A DNA stretch of 64,000 nucleotides from Ilyonectria destructans (taxonomy: Eukaryota > Ascomycota > Sordariomycetes > Hypocreales > Nectriaceae): the NCBI GenBank assembly GCA_020740775.1, contig JAHEWK010000012.1:1674001-1738000 (forward strand), read 5' to 3'. Made by a program: the position numbers and the translations under genes. The notes beneath the pieces are model-generated. The model was not told the DNA's origin. It saw nothing but the letters and a program-made list of their open reading frames with translations, and searched no databases. Of the stretch, positions 11,080-23,197 are shown one piece after another. Within the stretch, counting starts at the first letter, position 1; each line of letters begins with the position of its first letter.

Positions 11080-12058
11080 TCAAACTCGCTTCCTCGTCTT
11101 TGGGAAGTACCCCGAGGTGTCACCAAGAGGAAGCTCGTAAAGCGAATCCTTGATAAGAAGGTGAACCGTAAGATACCTAGTTTTGAAGATCATTTTGTCA
11201 GCTCTGTGTATCTTTCAACGGGATCAAGATGTAGAAGAAGAGGCTTCACCATCCAACTAGGCCGGCGATAAAGCAAAAGACACCTGCGGCTTTCTTGAGA
11301 GCGACAGAGGAGCTATCGTGTCCGTCTGCTGTTGCAAAGTAGCTAGCGGCAACGAGGATAAATCCCACGTCGACGAAAGCAAAGATGAGAATGTACACAA
11401 CATTTGTTGGAATGGAGGCCACGAGAAATGTGAAGACAAAGACAGCCCAAACTTGCAACACAACGTCAGCATATAGACATTAAAAGATTTACTAGTGGCG
11501 AACTCACGAATCATAAAGAAGCCAAGGGCATTATTCAATTGGGCTGTATCATCGCCATAAGCAGCCGCAATTCCAAATGAAGGGGTCAGGATGGCTGCGT
11601 AGCCAGCGTAGAAGAGTGCTTGAAGTCCATCTTAGTTAGACTAGCCAAGATTTGAGTGACTTTGCTTACCAAAAGCACTAAAGACAGTGTATGAGAATCC
11701 ATTGCCGGCCGAGAGCTCCCACTGGGCGGTGATAAGAAGACCGAATGCTGCGATAAAGAAGAAGTTGCCAACGTAGACGTTAGTCGTTTTCACACCTCGC
11801 CATTCCATGAGGCTCAGAGAAAGGGTGGTCAATGTTGTGGCGAAGGCGCCGATAGGCAACGCAGTCTAGGCGACCATTAGTAAAATAGAAATCTTTGGGA
11901 GGCTTTCGCACGAGAAAACAAATACTAACGGCAGCTGCGGGTAGAGGCTGAGGGGTACGAATAGTTGTCACGCCATAGTGCGTCTGAGAGCTGCCCTCGA
12001 GCTCCCTCTCGGCAATCTTGTCATTGCTACCATGAATGTTGATTGATGTTTGAGACAT
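11080..12058 (-). CDS. Ato/GPR1-FUN34-YaaH family membrane transporter
   Basis: A plasma-membrane transporter of 244 aa with about six hydrophobic segments, from five exons (12058-11930, 11865-11670, 11618-11508, 11451-11250, 11176-11080). Family members move acetate or related carboxylates and have been linked to ammonia export. Family features: LPIGAFATTLTTLSLSLMEW in the first segment, then ELSAGNGFSYTVFSAF, and YAAILTPSFGIAAAYGD with AQLNNALGFF. Ending translation at the TGA near 11246 would stop after GLVGW and lose the family tail. A 73-nt intron (11249-11177, GTGAAG...CTGAC...CTAG) restores GWYLTVHLL and a terminal LYELPLGDTSGYF, as in Ady2-like proteins. The NPAPLG-type N-terminal motif is altered to ALPIGAF. 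Pairing with a nitrilase suggests handling of acid or ammonia products. Confidence 0.85.
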
Positions 12059-12579
12059 GGCGATTTCGACTTTTGCAATAAATTTTCTATTGTGGTGGTA
12101 GACTGGAGGAAGGATGCGAGCTACTTGATATCTAATATGCCCGCCAATTAATTAGAGCAGGGTTCTCGCCGGTATCCATTTTTATCAGGTGGGAAAATGA
12201 GACAGCCATCGACAAGCAATATCAAACGCAATTATTTTTGAGGTCACGTCAGTTTGGTAGACCTGGGTCTGAAGCGTCTCGTTAGCACGCAATCTGCAAC
12301 AAGTAGGGACAGGGTCGTTGTAGGGTGACATAGCACTAACACCTAAGACGCTGCCAACTGCATTGAGTTATGATCGTCAACCAATCGCCAGGGGCTAGAA
12401 TTGTTTGAGGAATCGAAGAGGCACTGGGTTCACGACGGGACGAGGCTCCGACCTTCGAATCGCACAATACCTAGTAATAGTGTGCACACGTAATGACAAT
12501 TCCAAGACCAAAATTACAGGTTAGGCTAGAGAGGTCAGCAATGAAGAACGAAGCAATTCGGGGGTTCCTGTAAATACTA
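12059..12579. other. Intergenic plus unrecognisable tail of the broken reductase
   Basis: No intact gene is seen. A frame continues from the reductase remnant to a stop at 12471, but the translated sequence no longer resembles the family. Confidence 0.5.
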
Positions 12580-13413
12580 CCTCCATAGATGAGGACCCAT
12601 TCACTGGGGTAAGGTTGAGAGCTGGGCCGGATGCCATGGAAGATTTCCTCGACGATGTCACTCGGTATATCTTCTGGAGACGTCTTGGAGATGTTTAACA
12701 GGTTAAAAGGCCGTTTATCATCGCCTTTGGTAAAGGATATTCCATGACAAACTCCAAGCGCAAGGCTCGCCGCCACATAAGCGACACCAATTGATGCTAT
12801 CGGGAATGGATCGATGTGTCGCGGAATGCAAGTCGCGTTGTAACAACAAACAGTCGCAAATTCCTGGAAAGCCGGTTTTCGAGAGCCACGATAGTCTGGA
12901 GGAACAGCAACGAAGAGAGCTCAAATTAATGACACTCGAATAGAACAGACCAACGATTACTTGTCTCACCCATTCTCCTGGCTTGAGGTTGCCTTTGTAT
13001 TCCACGTCAGAGGGACAATCCTGCCAATGAACTCACGACCGTTCAGACTGGGAAGTTGATGAATTACAAATCCAAAAGCGCTATACTGATTAGTATCAGG
13101 CAGGATTGAGGCTTAATGAGAAAAATGCGCACGCTGACTTCCAGTCGATAGAGTTTAGACCGATGGCATGTATCTCGACTAGTAGTTCGCCGAACTTCAA
13201 CTGAGAAATTTCTCGATCGCAGTACACCTGGTATGACTGTCCGGTGCCATGAAGTAAAGGCACTTTCTGGATTAGCGATGCCGGATATGATGGGAATTTC
13301 GTCGCCAATCCAGGAGAGACATCCCTAGCGCAAATCGCAGTTGTTGATACAGTGGCTATATTTCGAGCTGTGAGTTTGGACTTCAAGATAAATGATGTGA
13401 CACCTTCTAGCAT
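12580..13413 (-). pseudogene. Truncated, frame-broken MDR/trans-enoyl-reductase-like gene
   Basis: The zinc-type medium-chain reductase family (LovC/ToxD-like) is recognisable in order: a GROES-like start (QLKFGELLVEIHAIGLNSID then WKS), LPSLNGREFIGRIV, DVEYKGNLKPGEW, PPDYRGSRKPAFQEFATV and SEWVLIYGG, where the nucleotide-binding Rossmann half should begin. An intron with CTAATCAGTATAG joins the first two blocks, but no GT-AG choice keeps the reading frame between GREFIGRIV and DVEYKG, or between GEW and PPDYRG. Everything after YGG (cofactor-binding half) is missing. I read this as a decayed copy. An alternative is a very unusual intron set, but loss of the C-terminal half would still leave it non-functional. 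Confidence 0.6.
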
Positions 13414-15083
13414 AAAGTATATAGAAGTTTTTGAGGTATCCTCTTGGTGACATTGAACATGTCGCCCCGTTTACGGGTAGTCTCCGGCGCACAACGTGGT
13501 CACTTGACAGGGAACGGCTGGGTAATCTGAACAAGTCAAACTTATAAGCAGGTCAAATTAAACTAGAACAAAGCGTTATACCTTAGCGCACCGCCTTTCA
13601 GAAGTATCTTTTACTTGATGCATAAAGCACCACGATTTCACTCGAACTCAATTCAGCAACGTTGTCTGGGGTTAAATGGCGCTACAACCCCAATAGTGTG
13701 CTACGCTGAATGATGGACACGTCATGATTAATTTGTCACTGTCAACTGGAAAGCGTTTATTGGCTTACCTGCTGTATTGGTCGAGCAAATGGCAAAACAA
13801 AGAAACTGATGCGTTGGAGAAATCACGCAAGAGAGTGAAGTTGTGGTGTTATCCGCTTAATTCAGACGGCAGTTGGAAAGTTTAGATGCCGAGATCTAGG
13901 GGCGGTGATCCCCCACGCACCACTCTGGTATAATAGGACCAGGGCTGCCCCGTTAATTCTGGCTCGCATTACGAGCGGTTCTATTGGCCTGAGCAAATAA
14001 CGTCATAAAGTTTAGATATTATCGATGTAAGGAACTGGACAAAGCGACGGTTTCTATTCTTGCAGCCTCTCCATCCCCCTCGGCCTGTTTCTTGCTAGTA
14101 CTGTCGTTTGTCTCTACAATGGCTTCTGTAGAACTCGACTACTGACGGAGCGGTGGCCATAATGGATGAGCTTTTTGCGACTGATATCCGTTCAATCAGT
14201 CATACCCGAGGGCTACTCAACTTGAGGCAACCATTGCTGATAAACGTAAATGACACTTCTTACCACCCGTCATCGTCATTCAATTTGATAATTTCCCCGT
14301 AAGTATATAGGATCATATTGACGAGACGGTCCTTGCCACCTTCAATTTTTACGGACTCCTATCTCGGAGATGTTGTACATAGACGTCGGAAGAATATTGG
14401 ATGACGGTTGAAGTCAATGAATGTCCCTCGAAGACCCAAGTCAAATGGGAATTATCTTAGTAGTCTTAAAAGTATTATTACTCGGTGGGGTCATGTCCTT
14501 CCAATTGAGATGTACAGTGATGTGTGTCCGGCTGCGACTTGTCGAGCTACCCGTGCACCTCAGAGCTCCCCTTACAAAGGAGAGGAGTTCCCGTCGTAGC
14601 GTCCGGCTAGCTGGCTAGTGTATGCGTAAACGGCCATAATGATGCGAGACAGGGAACGGAACGCCGACTCTCGGGTGGAAGGATGAGAGGTTCCAAAGTT
14701 TCTGAACCTGGAACTTGACACATTTCGCAACCACATTGCGAAAAAGTATACGCTTCACTCTCGCTCCCAATACCGCAAATGCGTTCAAGTTTACCAATAG
14801 TTAAGTAGCATATTTTGGCTCCCCTCACAGCATTCTATTAGCAAGTAGACGTGGGTCATACATTCCAAGAAAGTATGGATCTTGTATTAAACCAAACTAG
14901 TCCTGGATCTTCTATGGTTATGATCCGGCCAATACGGTTCCACATGCCCCCAAAAGTTGGGTGCAAAGGTCCCGTCACCAGTCAAACATCTATCTATTCC
15001 ATCCACATCACCTGCTACCACCTGAACTTTCTTCATCGCCGCTCCAGGCGCCGATACAGATATCCAGGGTCCAATGTCAACCA
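13414..15083. other. Long intergenic region, no gene seen
   Basis: About 1.7 kb with only short, non-coding-like frames on both strands. Nothing repetitive was noticed. Confidence 0.55.
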
Positions 15084-15953
15084 CTAGTTACCTCGGTAGT
15101 AACGGCGAGAGAAGCCTCGGGCACTGTTGCAGCCAACGTTGCCCGTGTCTTCCTGGGCGAGAGGTGTCGCGACGCTAGAAGGGGTAGAGTCGACAATAGT
15201 AGTAGTAGGGGTTGTGTTCTCATCAGCGCTCTGCTCAGAGCCGCTGGGGAACACGCCAGGGCCAGGCATTGGGTAAGAGGTGCCACCACTGTAAATGCTG
15301 TAGTTGGGAGACAGTCCATCTGTTGTGCTATCGTAGACACCGGGAATCTGAACCAAGTCGGAAGGTTCGAGGGGAGAGCCAGTGTTGGTGACTTCGACAT
15401 GAGCGCAGTTGAAGTAGAACTCGGTACCGGAAGGACGATGAAGAGCGAGGTGCTCGATGCGGACAAGGTACTGGCCACTCGGGACCTCGGCGGGAATCTG
15501 GAAGTCGATGCGGTTCTTCCCCCAAACCAGCCAGTTCTCACCAGAGCTTTGCATAGGGAAGTTGGCGCCCAACTCGTAGATCTTGAACCAGTCGCCGGAA
15601 CCGTCGTAGGTAGTAACATCGCTGGTGGTGGCCTTGGACATATAGACCTGAATTGGGCCAGGGTGTTGAATGTTGGCTTCAAGGTTGGTGCCAAAGCCAA
15701 TGGTGTCACCAGAGTTGACGCTGGCGAGCTTGGTTGATCCGGCATTTGCCTGGGCTCCGGTGTTGCATCGCATCTCATCGCTGGACAAGATATCGAAGCC
15801 AAAGTGAGGCTGGAACCCCTGAGTTGAGCGGCGAACGTACTCAAACTCCTCCGACTTGACGTCGTTGACGTACAGATGAGGGAAGAAGTAGTGAGCCGAG
15901 ACCATGCTGGGCAGGGCGGCCAGAGCGAAAGAGGTGGCGACAGCAAACTTCAT
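15084..15953 (-). CDS. AA9 lytic polysaccharide monooxygenase-like secreted protein
   Basis: A secreted copper enzyme family that oxidatively cleaves cellulose. A single exon encodes 289 aa. A 20-residue signal peptide (MKFAVATSFALAALPSMVSA) leaves His21 as the mature N-terminus (HYFFPHLYVN), the first ligand of the copper histidine brace. The second His is in HPGPIQVYMSK. Further AA9 landmarks: IPAEVPSGQYLVRIEHLALH, an E-F-Y-x-x-C in place of the usual Q-F-Y-x-x-C, LVQIPGVYDS and YPMPGPGVF. The start at 15953 is chosen because it begins the signal peptide; upstream in-frame codons to 16142 have no leader character. The C-terminal 60 residues are Ser/Thr/Glu-rich with no CBM1. Two changes near the active site (RIE for the common RHE, Glu for the conserved Gln) leave doubt about activity. 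Confidence 0.85.
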   Translation of the reverse strand: MKFAVATSFALAALPSMVSAHYFFPHLYVNDVKSEEFEYVRRSTQGFQPHFGFDILSSDEMRCNTGAQANAGSTKLASVNSGDTIGFGTNLEANIQHPGPIQVYMSKATTSDVTTYDGSGDWFKIYELGANFPMQSSGENWLVWGKNRIDFQIPAEVPSGQYLVRIEHLALHRPSGTEFYFNCAHVEVTNTGSPLEPSDLVQIPGVYDSTTDGLSPNYSIYSGGTSYPMPGPGVFPSGSEQSADENTTPTTTIVDSTPSSVATPLAQEDTGNVGCNSARGFSRRYYRGN

Positions 15954-17130
15954 TTTGTCAATGTGTGTATCGAAACGGGGGACTTGATGGTGAATGAATG
16001 CAAAAACGACAGGACTGAGATAATAGCCTCCGGGGCAAAAACGAATGCAGTTCTCGGCTAGCGAGTGAAAAGAATGAAGGAGTAGACAGAGTGTTGTCGA
16101 GTGTGGTGAATAAGCGGATAGAGACCAACCCGAAGATGGCAACGAGATCCCTTAAGTACTCTTCCTCCGCCAAACGTCCTGAGATACAGGGGTTGACGAT
16201 GCCCACTTCCGGCCATCAAATGAGGCGGTAAGTCTGGGGTGTAGACGCTGGTTGGACCCATGATGTTCGTCCCTTATGCCAGATACTTCAGCTTATTGGT
16301 GGGAGTTTTCAAGGTCGCTTACCTGCACCTGTTGGCCAAGGTAATTTGGTGAAACAGACGATGCTTGGCTGTTTTTGCTACCGTGCCAAAGCTCCCTGAA
16401 TGCCAAATTCTATTACTCTGGCGGGGTAAGACTTGAGATGTAGAGCAATAAGGGGACACAATTTTCTCGACAGGCAACATCAGGATTCCAGATGGGATTG
16501 TGATGAGTTGCTTTCAGTGCCATCACGTTCCTTCATCACCCCAAATAGCTTATCGTAGACAATAAGCACGAAGTCATATTTTTCTCCGACAGTGGAGCTT
16601 CTCGACCCACGGTTCCATGCATACTGTTCTTTAATCCCGGTCAGATGAGTCGGCGTCCTGAGGCTGAAGACAAAGTGGCGTATTGTGCTGTTCCCCATTA
16701 TTAGCCCCAGCCCGAATACTACCCTGATATCAGCCGCACTGGAAACAATGGAGGGTTAATTGAGTTCCAGCACTGGGATGCTGCCATTTTTTGCTCTCCC
16801 CTGTCTTCACCTGAGACTGGGTCAGGGGGTGAAACCAAGATCGGGTACCTTTGTTCTAGACCAATGGAATCGACGACCAAGCGTTTATGGAGTCGCGGGT
16901 CTTTCGCTAAAAATGCTGATTCCCGAGGCTCTGGTCTACGCTTAAGAAAGAGATGCCTGTATTTACTTGTGACCATGGTGGGAGACGAGGGGTTATTTAT
17001 TCGGTATGCAATAATATTACGTGTTGCTATTCAGTCTGCGCGGTAAATGTCAGAGATGATTAATTGTGTGAATTGAACTAGATTGAAAGCAATCCGAGCC
17101 ACGAGCGCAATAAACTGCCCGGGAAAGCTG
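15954..17130. other. Intergenic, includes AA9 promoter; no gene seen
   Basis: No supported coding region or RNA. The part next to 15953 should hold the 5' UTR and promoter of the AA9 gene. Confidence 0.5.
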
Positions 17131-18470
17131 TTACATATCCGGAAAGTATGGAGCACTGTGCTGTTGGACCTTCTTCAGCCAGACCTCGCCCTCTTCCCAT
17201 TTACCGCTTGAGAACCTTCCCTGTGCCATGAGATGGTAGTAGCACATTTGAAGATCCGGCCAGCACAAATCGTCTTCATTTAGGGGATCTTCGAGCCAAG
17301 TGTGCATCGAAACTAGGTTGCGATCCGCTTCTTCGAATTTACCCTTGGAGATCAGACGATCGGCTAGTCTATAGAGATAAGCGACCCTGATTGTATCGAG
17401 AGTAGTCAAATCCATCTCAGGAAAGTCAGACTTCAAGTTTCTTGGTGTGCGACCCATGTAGTCCAACAGCAGATAGTAGTGAATGTTGACTCGTTCAACG
17501 ATGTGACTCCAACGACAGAAATTTTGGAACTTGTCGAAGGAAGCCTCTATAACGGTGGATATCATATCGTATCGATCTTCGTCCGAGACATAAACAAGCC
17601 GGCGGAGTAGGTGAGCCAGAGGATGCCCAGCGCTAAAAACCTTGACTATTATGTCGTGGATATGTCGGGTCAGTTCGAATGCCAGCTCCTTGTATCGTTG
17701 GTCAAATGCTGTGACGATTTCGCAGAGAAAGAAGACGACAGTGACATCTGCGTTTGAAAGTATATATTCGAGCTTATCAAGTGCCTTGTTCAGGACGTGG
17801 AAGCCCGGTTGCATTCTGTTAGCCAAGATCAGGGAACGGGCTTGGTCTAGTCGTCTTTGACATCTCATGCCATCCGGAAGAATAGCAGGCCGCTTGATGC
17901 TAGATGCATCCGAAGTTGCGTTCAATCCAAAGTGAGCGTCATAATAACCGTCCAGCAGTCGAAGAACATCATCCAAGAACCGGAGAGAATTGGAAGCATG
18001 CATGACTAGCTCCGGAGATGGGGAACGGCATATTAGATCGGAGTCGAGCGTGCCCATCTGAAGCATGCCCGCTTTGATCTTAGTTTGCAGATCCGGCCTG
18101 CGTTGCAGGTATCTTTGGACCTGTTCCCAGTCAACTGGTCTCCCTCGTACGAGGAAGGCGGACTGTTTCCCAGCAGCATCGCGCTGTTGCTTGAGGAGGA
18201 ACATTTGAACCACTTCTTTTTCTCTGAGCTTTTTATCCAAGCCCCATTTCTGAAGACGGTACTTGTACATTCTGGGTCTATTGACAGGTTAGCACAGGGG
18301 GTTCATGCTGTAACAACGGGGAGAGTGGTCACTGACGTCGCACTGAAATAGTATCTCTGTTGCATGGTCTCAATCACTTCAGCGAGAGGCTTAGCCTCAG
18401 CATAGTAAAGCCGGGTGATATGCCGGCGCAGGCGGGCCCAGTCTTCGTCTGTGTACGCATTGGCTGACAT
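17131..18470 (-). CDS. Clr5-domain protein
   Basis: A 426-aa protein from two exons (18470-18337 and 18277-17131) joined across a 59-nt intron in phase 2. The N-terminal 65 residues form a Clr5 domain: DEDWARLRRHITRLYYAEAK, then PLAEVIETMQQRYYFSATPR and MYKYRLQKWGLDKK. This small domain is widespread in fungal proteins and is named after the Clr5 heterochromatin factor. The remaining 360 residues are helical and end in repeat-like pairs (YLYRLADRLISKGKFEEADR, MCYYHLMAQGRFSSGKWEEG) that look TPR-like. Without the intron the Clr5 domain would be cut in two. The start chosen is the first ATG in frame before the domain. No target or partner is evident. Confidence 0.75.
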
Positions 18471-20744
18471 GACCCAGTCAGGTCGCGGATTGTCCAAGAA
18501 CTGAGTGGGCCAATTCCGAAGAGTCCGGGTAGTCCGGAGAATCCGAGATGGGGTGGGATCGGAAGTGGCAGGGGTATAATCCGAAAATACAAGAGGGAAC
18601 CCGAAATCGCAGGGGTATGATGGAAGAAAACAGTCAAATCTGCCTGCGAAGTCATACGCGGGAGTCGTTCCTTTTAGAATATTTCAGGTCCCAGGATTGG
18701 CGAAGAACAAATAGACAATCCCACTTACGGATCCCGGGTTCTTGATACAGCTAGTTGCGCTGTCTCTGATTGTAATTGGTTGACAACAAAAGAACTGTGC
18801 ATTCGCGTTTCACGTGTTTCTCGGTATCGAGGGCCGCTAAGCGAGAACAGACAAGGGGGATGATGACATGGTTGTTAGATCCCGTATTCCTTCGACAGTG
18901 CGAAGGCAGCTTTTGAGAGCGGGACAGGGATATCAGTAAATGAGAGAGAGTCAAATGTAGGATACATCGATGGCTGCCTCTTTGCCGACAAAAAAAACAT
19001 TGCTAATCTGTCCTGTGTACAAGAGTCAGAGTGAGGTCTTCACCAACAGCATAGTACTCGTAACCTCTAACGGGAGCTGTGGAGACATCGCAAGAACCCT
19101 GCCCTCGCATTGTCAAAGGGATACAGTACGCGACATCCCGTGGGGCAAGTTACTAATGGCGTGGTCATCAATGGCTCTTAGATTTGTTCATGCCGTACTC
19201 CGTAGGTTAGCAGGGTCCGCTCACTAGCTAAATGCCACGCGTGGTTGGAAGGTTTTACACGGAACCCCATTTCTGGCTAGCAATTTCTCCACTGCACAGC
19301 TTCGTTGACGTGCCGTACTTCCACTTACTTTCCCGCCTTGACGTCACAATCTTGCTGGTAAAGAGAAGAAGATCCTTCATGTCTGCATTCCCTATGCTGT
19401 ATGCATCTACAAAGAGGCATCGTCGCGGAAATTTTCGCCAGACACTGGATTGATATATCTGCCACCCATCCAGAGGTCAAAACTCTGATGAAATTGTATT
19501 CCAAAAAGCTAAGAGAGACATGACTCAGAAGTCATCAGTTCAGAGCGATGACCGGGGTTTTTATTTTTATTTTTTATAGCTTTACTTAATATGAACAGAT
19601 AGATGGGGACTATGCAGGGAGAGATATGACGGAACGAGAAAACGGGCTGAACATCTGAGGTGAACCATTTAGAATTTATTGACGTGTATCTATCCCATGT
19701 TCGAGGGCTCGCACAATACATCCTCAGGGACCCTGATGATACATGCTTGCAGCTGACTGCACAAGGGCTGTGGGGTATTGGAACGGTCGAGGCCCCTTTG
19801 TGAGATAAGTACTTTGTACCATCCCGCGGAGCCCGAGTCCCGAAGGCAACGTTGATCTCAAACCCAAGGATCCCTTGGCGTTCGGCGCGCTCTCCGTCAA
19901 ACGACAAAAATTCCCAACAAACTCGAGTACTCTAATGGTAGAGGCAACTTTTAACCTAATATAATTACACCCACCTCACTATCCCTGTTGGGCGTGCTGA
20001 GATCAAGATGTTTGCAACTTGGGCGGCTGGTTGCGAAGCTCAGAGAGGCCTCTAACCACAACTGGAGTAGCCATTGACCTACAACAAGCTAGTCCCATGT
20101 CATTATGCGCATGTGGGCTTCAAACTTCAAGGAATTGGACAAATGAGGGTAGCTTGATTGCCATAGCAGCAGCGGGGTGAGGCCACAGGCTTCAAGAACC
20201 CAGAAAAGGAAAAAGAGTATGACACGACGAAAGTTCGAGGCCACTCTACTTCCCTGCTAGAGGACTAGTCACTTGTATCCCCGGTAGCGGAGTACGAGCT
20301 GTGGTTTCAGCTTCACCAGGAGCAGCTTTTGGCAGTGTGGAAGGGTACACCCACAATTGCATGGGGATGAGAAATGCCTGTGTTTTATGCAGGCTTGATT
20401 TCTCCAGCATTATAAATCCTGATGTCAAATGTGCCGCCCGATATACATTCAAGACCCTATTGACCTTTCTTGAAGGACGGGGAGGGATGTAGCGGGTTGA
20501 ATCATCTAGAATCCTACCGAGAAACGGAATTCATGTCTCTGGCGAGCACAGGCCAGTGAATGTTGAGCCTAAATTATTTAATCGGATTATCAGCGCGATA
20601 GTCTTCCTAATGCTCAATGCTTAATATGCTGATGATAGTCCCAGATCAAGATAAATCCGTGCACCTGATGTTGGACATGTACACTGTAATTGCACTATTC
20701 TGCATTGAGTTCGCTGTCGGAGTAGCATTCTCACTTAACCTAGA
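18471..20744. other. Long intergenic region, no gene seen
   Basis: About 2.3 kb. Short frames (such as 19509-19907 minus) lack codon bias, domains or convincing splice sites. No tRNA was recognised. Confidence 0.5.
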
Positions 20745-23197
20745 CTAAGCCCTGAGCACAATGCTTTTTGTGCTCTTGATATCACGTGAGCTGAAACCGA
20801 CACGAAACCCGAAAGATCCCTTGGGGACGATCCAATCCTGAGTCTTGACATCCCAAAAGCTCACATCTCGGCGCTGCAGCTCGAAGACAACATCTTTCGA
20901 CTCTCCTGGTTCCAAAAAGACCTTCTCGAAACCTCTAAGCACATGGAGGGGGGTCCCGGCTGGAGTGCTACTCTGCGGAAAAGACACGTACAATTGCGGA
21001 ACTGTTGCGCCTGCGATGGAGCCCGTATTGGTGACTTTGGAACGGACCTTGACGACTGTCTCCCAGAGATTTGGATTGCCTCCAGGACTGGACACTTTGG
21101 TCTTGGAAGGTCTAGCTGTAAGTGTGTGGACAAGCTTCTCTACCTTCACCTGGCGTTGCAGCTCAAAAGTGGTGTAGCTCAGGCCGAACCCAAACTCGTA
21201 GAGAGGATCGATGTTGTTTGCATCCAGGTGGCGATAGTCAATAAACTGCCCCTCGGTAAAGTCGGATTGCCATGCGTCAGGGCTAGTAACCTCCGCATCG
21301 GTAAGATTGACAATAGGAATGTCGTAGTCACTCTGGTTGGCGGGAATTGAATACGGAAGCTTTGCAGAAGGGTTGACATTCCCCCACAAAATATCCACGA
21401 TGGAGTTGCCTGATTCTTGTCCTGGGAGATGAGCTGCAATAATGGCGGTGACGTTCTCATTTTCAGCCCACGGCATTGTGTTGATACCGGCAGAGTGCGT
21501 GATGACGATCGTGTTTGGGCATCTCTTGGCGACGTTCTCGACAACGAGGGTTGAATTCCAGTCTGCCTCATACTCAGTACGGTCCCACCCCTCAGATGCA
21601 AATGTGCCTAGGAAAACAAGGCACACTTCTGGGGTGGGATATAGGCCGATGAAAGTATTAGCCGCGAGGACTTTGTTATGAATGATGTGTTGCAGTCGAG
21701 CACCAATCTTCGTGGCCTGCGTTCGCACTGCCTCCAAAGGCGAGACCAGATAGACATGACGGCCGGTTCCCGAGCCACCCCCAATGTCAATAGTACCAAT
21801 TTCATAGGCATCGCTGTATGTGAGTCCATCCGTAGGATCGGCCGCATCGTTGCCAAAAACTCCGATAGACTTGGGGGACTTGAGTGGTAGCACCGAGTTG
21901 ATGTTCTTCAGCAAAACGGTGCCCTCCGATGCCATCTGGCGGATAAAGACCGCATGATCGCCTTGAACATCTCGACTGGGAATGTCCACATTTCTAATTG
22001 ACAGTCCAACCGTCGCGGCCAAAGTGAGAATGAGCGAGGGATCGACCGTGGGGAAGTCTGCGCTGTCTTGACCGAGCAAGTAGTATGGGGCCATGATTTT
22101 CCGAATCATGTCGTCGATCCGTTTTTGCGACACAGTGCCTTCGTTCAAATACTTTGTGATGTTGCCGCCCCAGTAGCTGGCTCCCGTCGCCAATGAATTC
22201 GCGTCAAGTACTCCAGGCATATTCAGATCAAGGCCTGCATTGATAGACTTTACTCCTGAATGTGTCGCAAACCAGTCTGACATGACATAGCCCTTGAAAC
22301 CAAGTTCGTCCCTGAGTATGTCTTTCAGAATGAAATCGTTTTCGCACGCGTAAGTTTGGTTAACCCGGTTGTAGCTGCACATGAAGCTCGCGACGCCAGC
22401 TTTGACAGAATCTGCAAACGGCCACAGATACAGCTCGTGGAGAGTTCTGTCATCAATGTTGGAGGAGATACCATCAATCTCAGTTCCATCTGCATCGAAG
22501 GTATTTGATCGTTGAGTCTCTTGCTCGTTTCCGATGTAGTGCTTGGCGCATGCTTGAACCCCAACGGACTGAATGCCTTGAATGGTGCTTTCCATGGCTC
22601 GGCCTGTGAGATACGGATCTGGGGAGAATCCCTCCCAATTCCTCCCTCCAAGAGCATGGCGTCCAAGTGGTCCAGCAACAGGACTAAAGCAAAACACGTT
22701 TAGCCAGAGTGCGGGACAAGGTGGGAAAGGCGTGCATTTCACTTACCCTAAGAGGACATGACCACCCTTGCCTCTGAATTCTTCACCCAAAGCCTTGCCT
22801 CTTTCAAAGATAAGATCTTTGTCCCATGTTGCCGCTGCTGTTAAACCGCTAGGGAAAATGCTGACGAGATCTGCACGGTTGAGAGCTTGGGGGCCATCGA
22901 GGAGGCAGAGCCCTCGGAAGCCCAGTCTTTCAATAGGAACAATGTTGCCAATGCACCCACTGCTGGTAAGATCAAGGCTTCCAGTAATCATGCCGATCTT
23001 TTCTGTAGGATTGAGTTGCGAAACAAATCTGTCAGCTTTCTTAAATGCTGCTTGCCAAGCTTTGTTATCTGGTCCCGATGCATCTCCTTTTGAATTAGTG
23101 GTGAAACACAGCGATGTCAACTGCGTCACGTACCAATGCTGGCGCTTCGCGCCAGTCCAGCGCTGTAAACGACAAGAGAAAAGATATTCAGCAACAT
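20745..23197 (-). CDS. Secreted GH3 beta-glucosidase
   Basis: It removes glucose from the non-reducing end of cello-oligosaccharides or other beta-glucosides outside the cell. Three exons (23197-23134, 23086-22747, 22683-20745) encode 780 aa. Exon 1 supplies a signal peptide (MLLNIFSLVVYSAGLARSAS). The GH3 N-terminal barrel shows LLGPVAGPLGRHALGGRNWE, GFSPDPYLTG and ACAKHYIGNEQE, and the nucleophile Asp271 in GYVMSDWFATHSG. The GH3 C-terminal domain shows EGTVLLKN and IDIGGGSGTG, followed by EFGFGLSYTTF and a fibronectin-III-like tail (LRGFEKVFLEPGESKDVVFE). Length and domain set match full-size fungal enzymes. With the AA9 gene 5 kb away it fits plant cell-wall breakdown, though the two are not directly adjacent. 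Confidence 0.92.

Noticed and set aside
11631..11669. 39-nt intron choice in the Ato-type transporter
   Set aside because: The acceptor at TAAG is too close to the branch site; the acceptor 12 nt later gives a 51-nt intron and the family's SAFALFYAG join.
14961..15946. Long frames on both strands across the AA9 gene (258 aa plus, 289 aa minus in another frame)
   Set aside because: They are shadows of the AA9 coding sequence, caused by its GC-rich third positions; they have no domain or plausible composition.
19509..19907. 132-aa minus-strand frame
   Set aside because: No domain, no codon bias, no splice partner; ends in an AT-rich Lys/Asn run.
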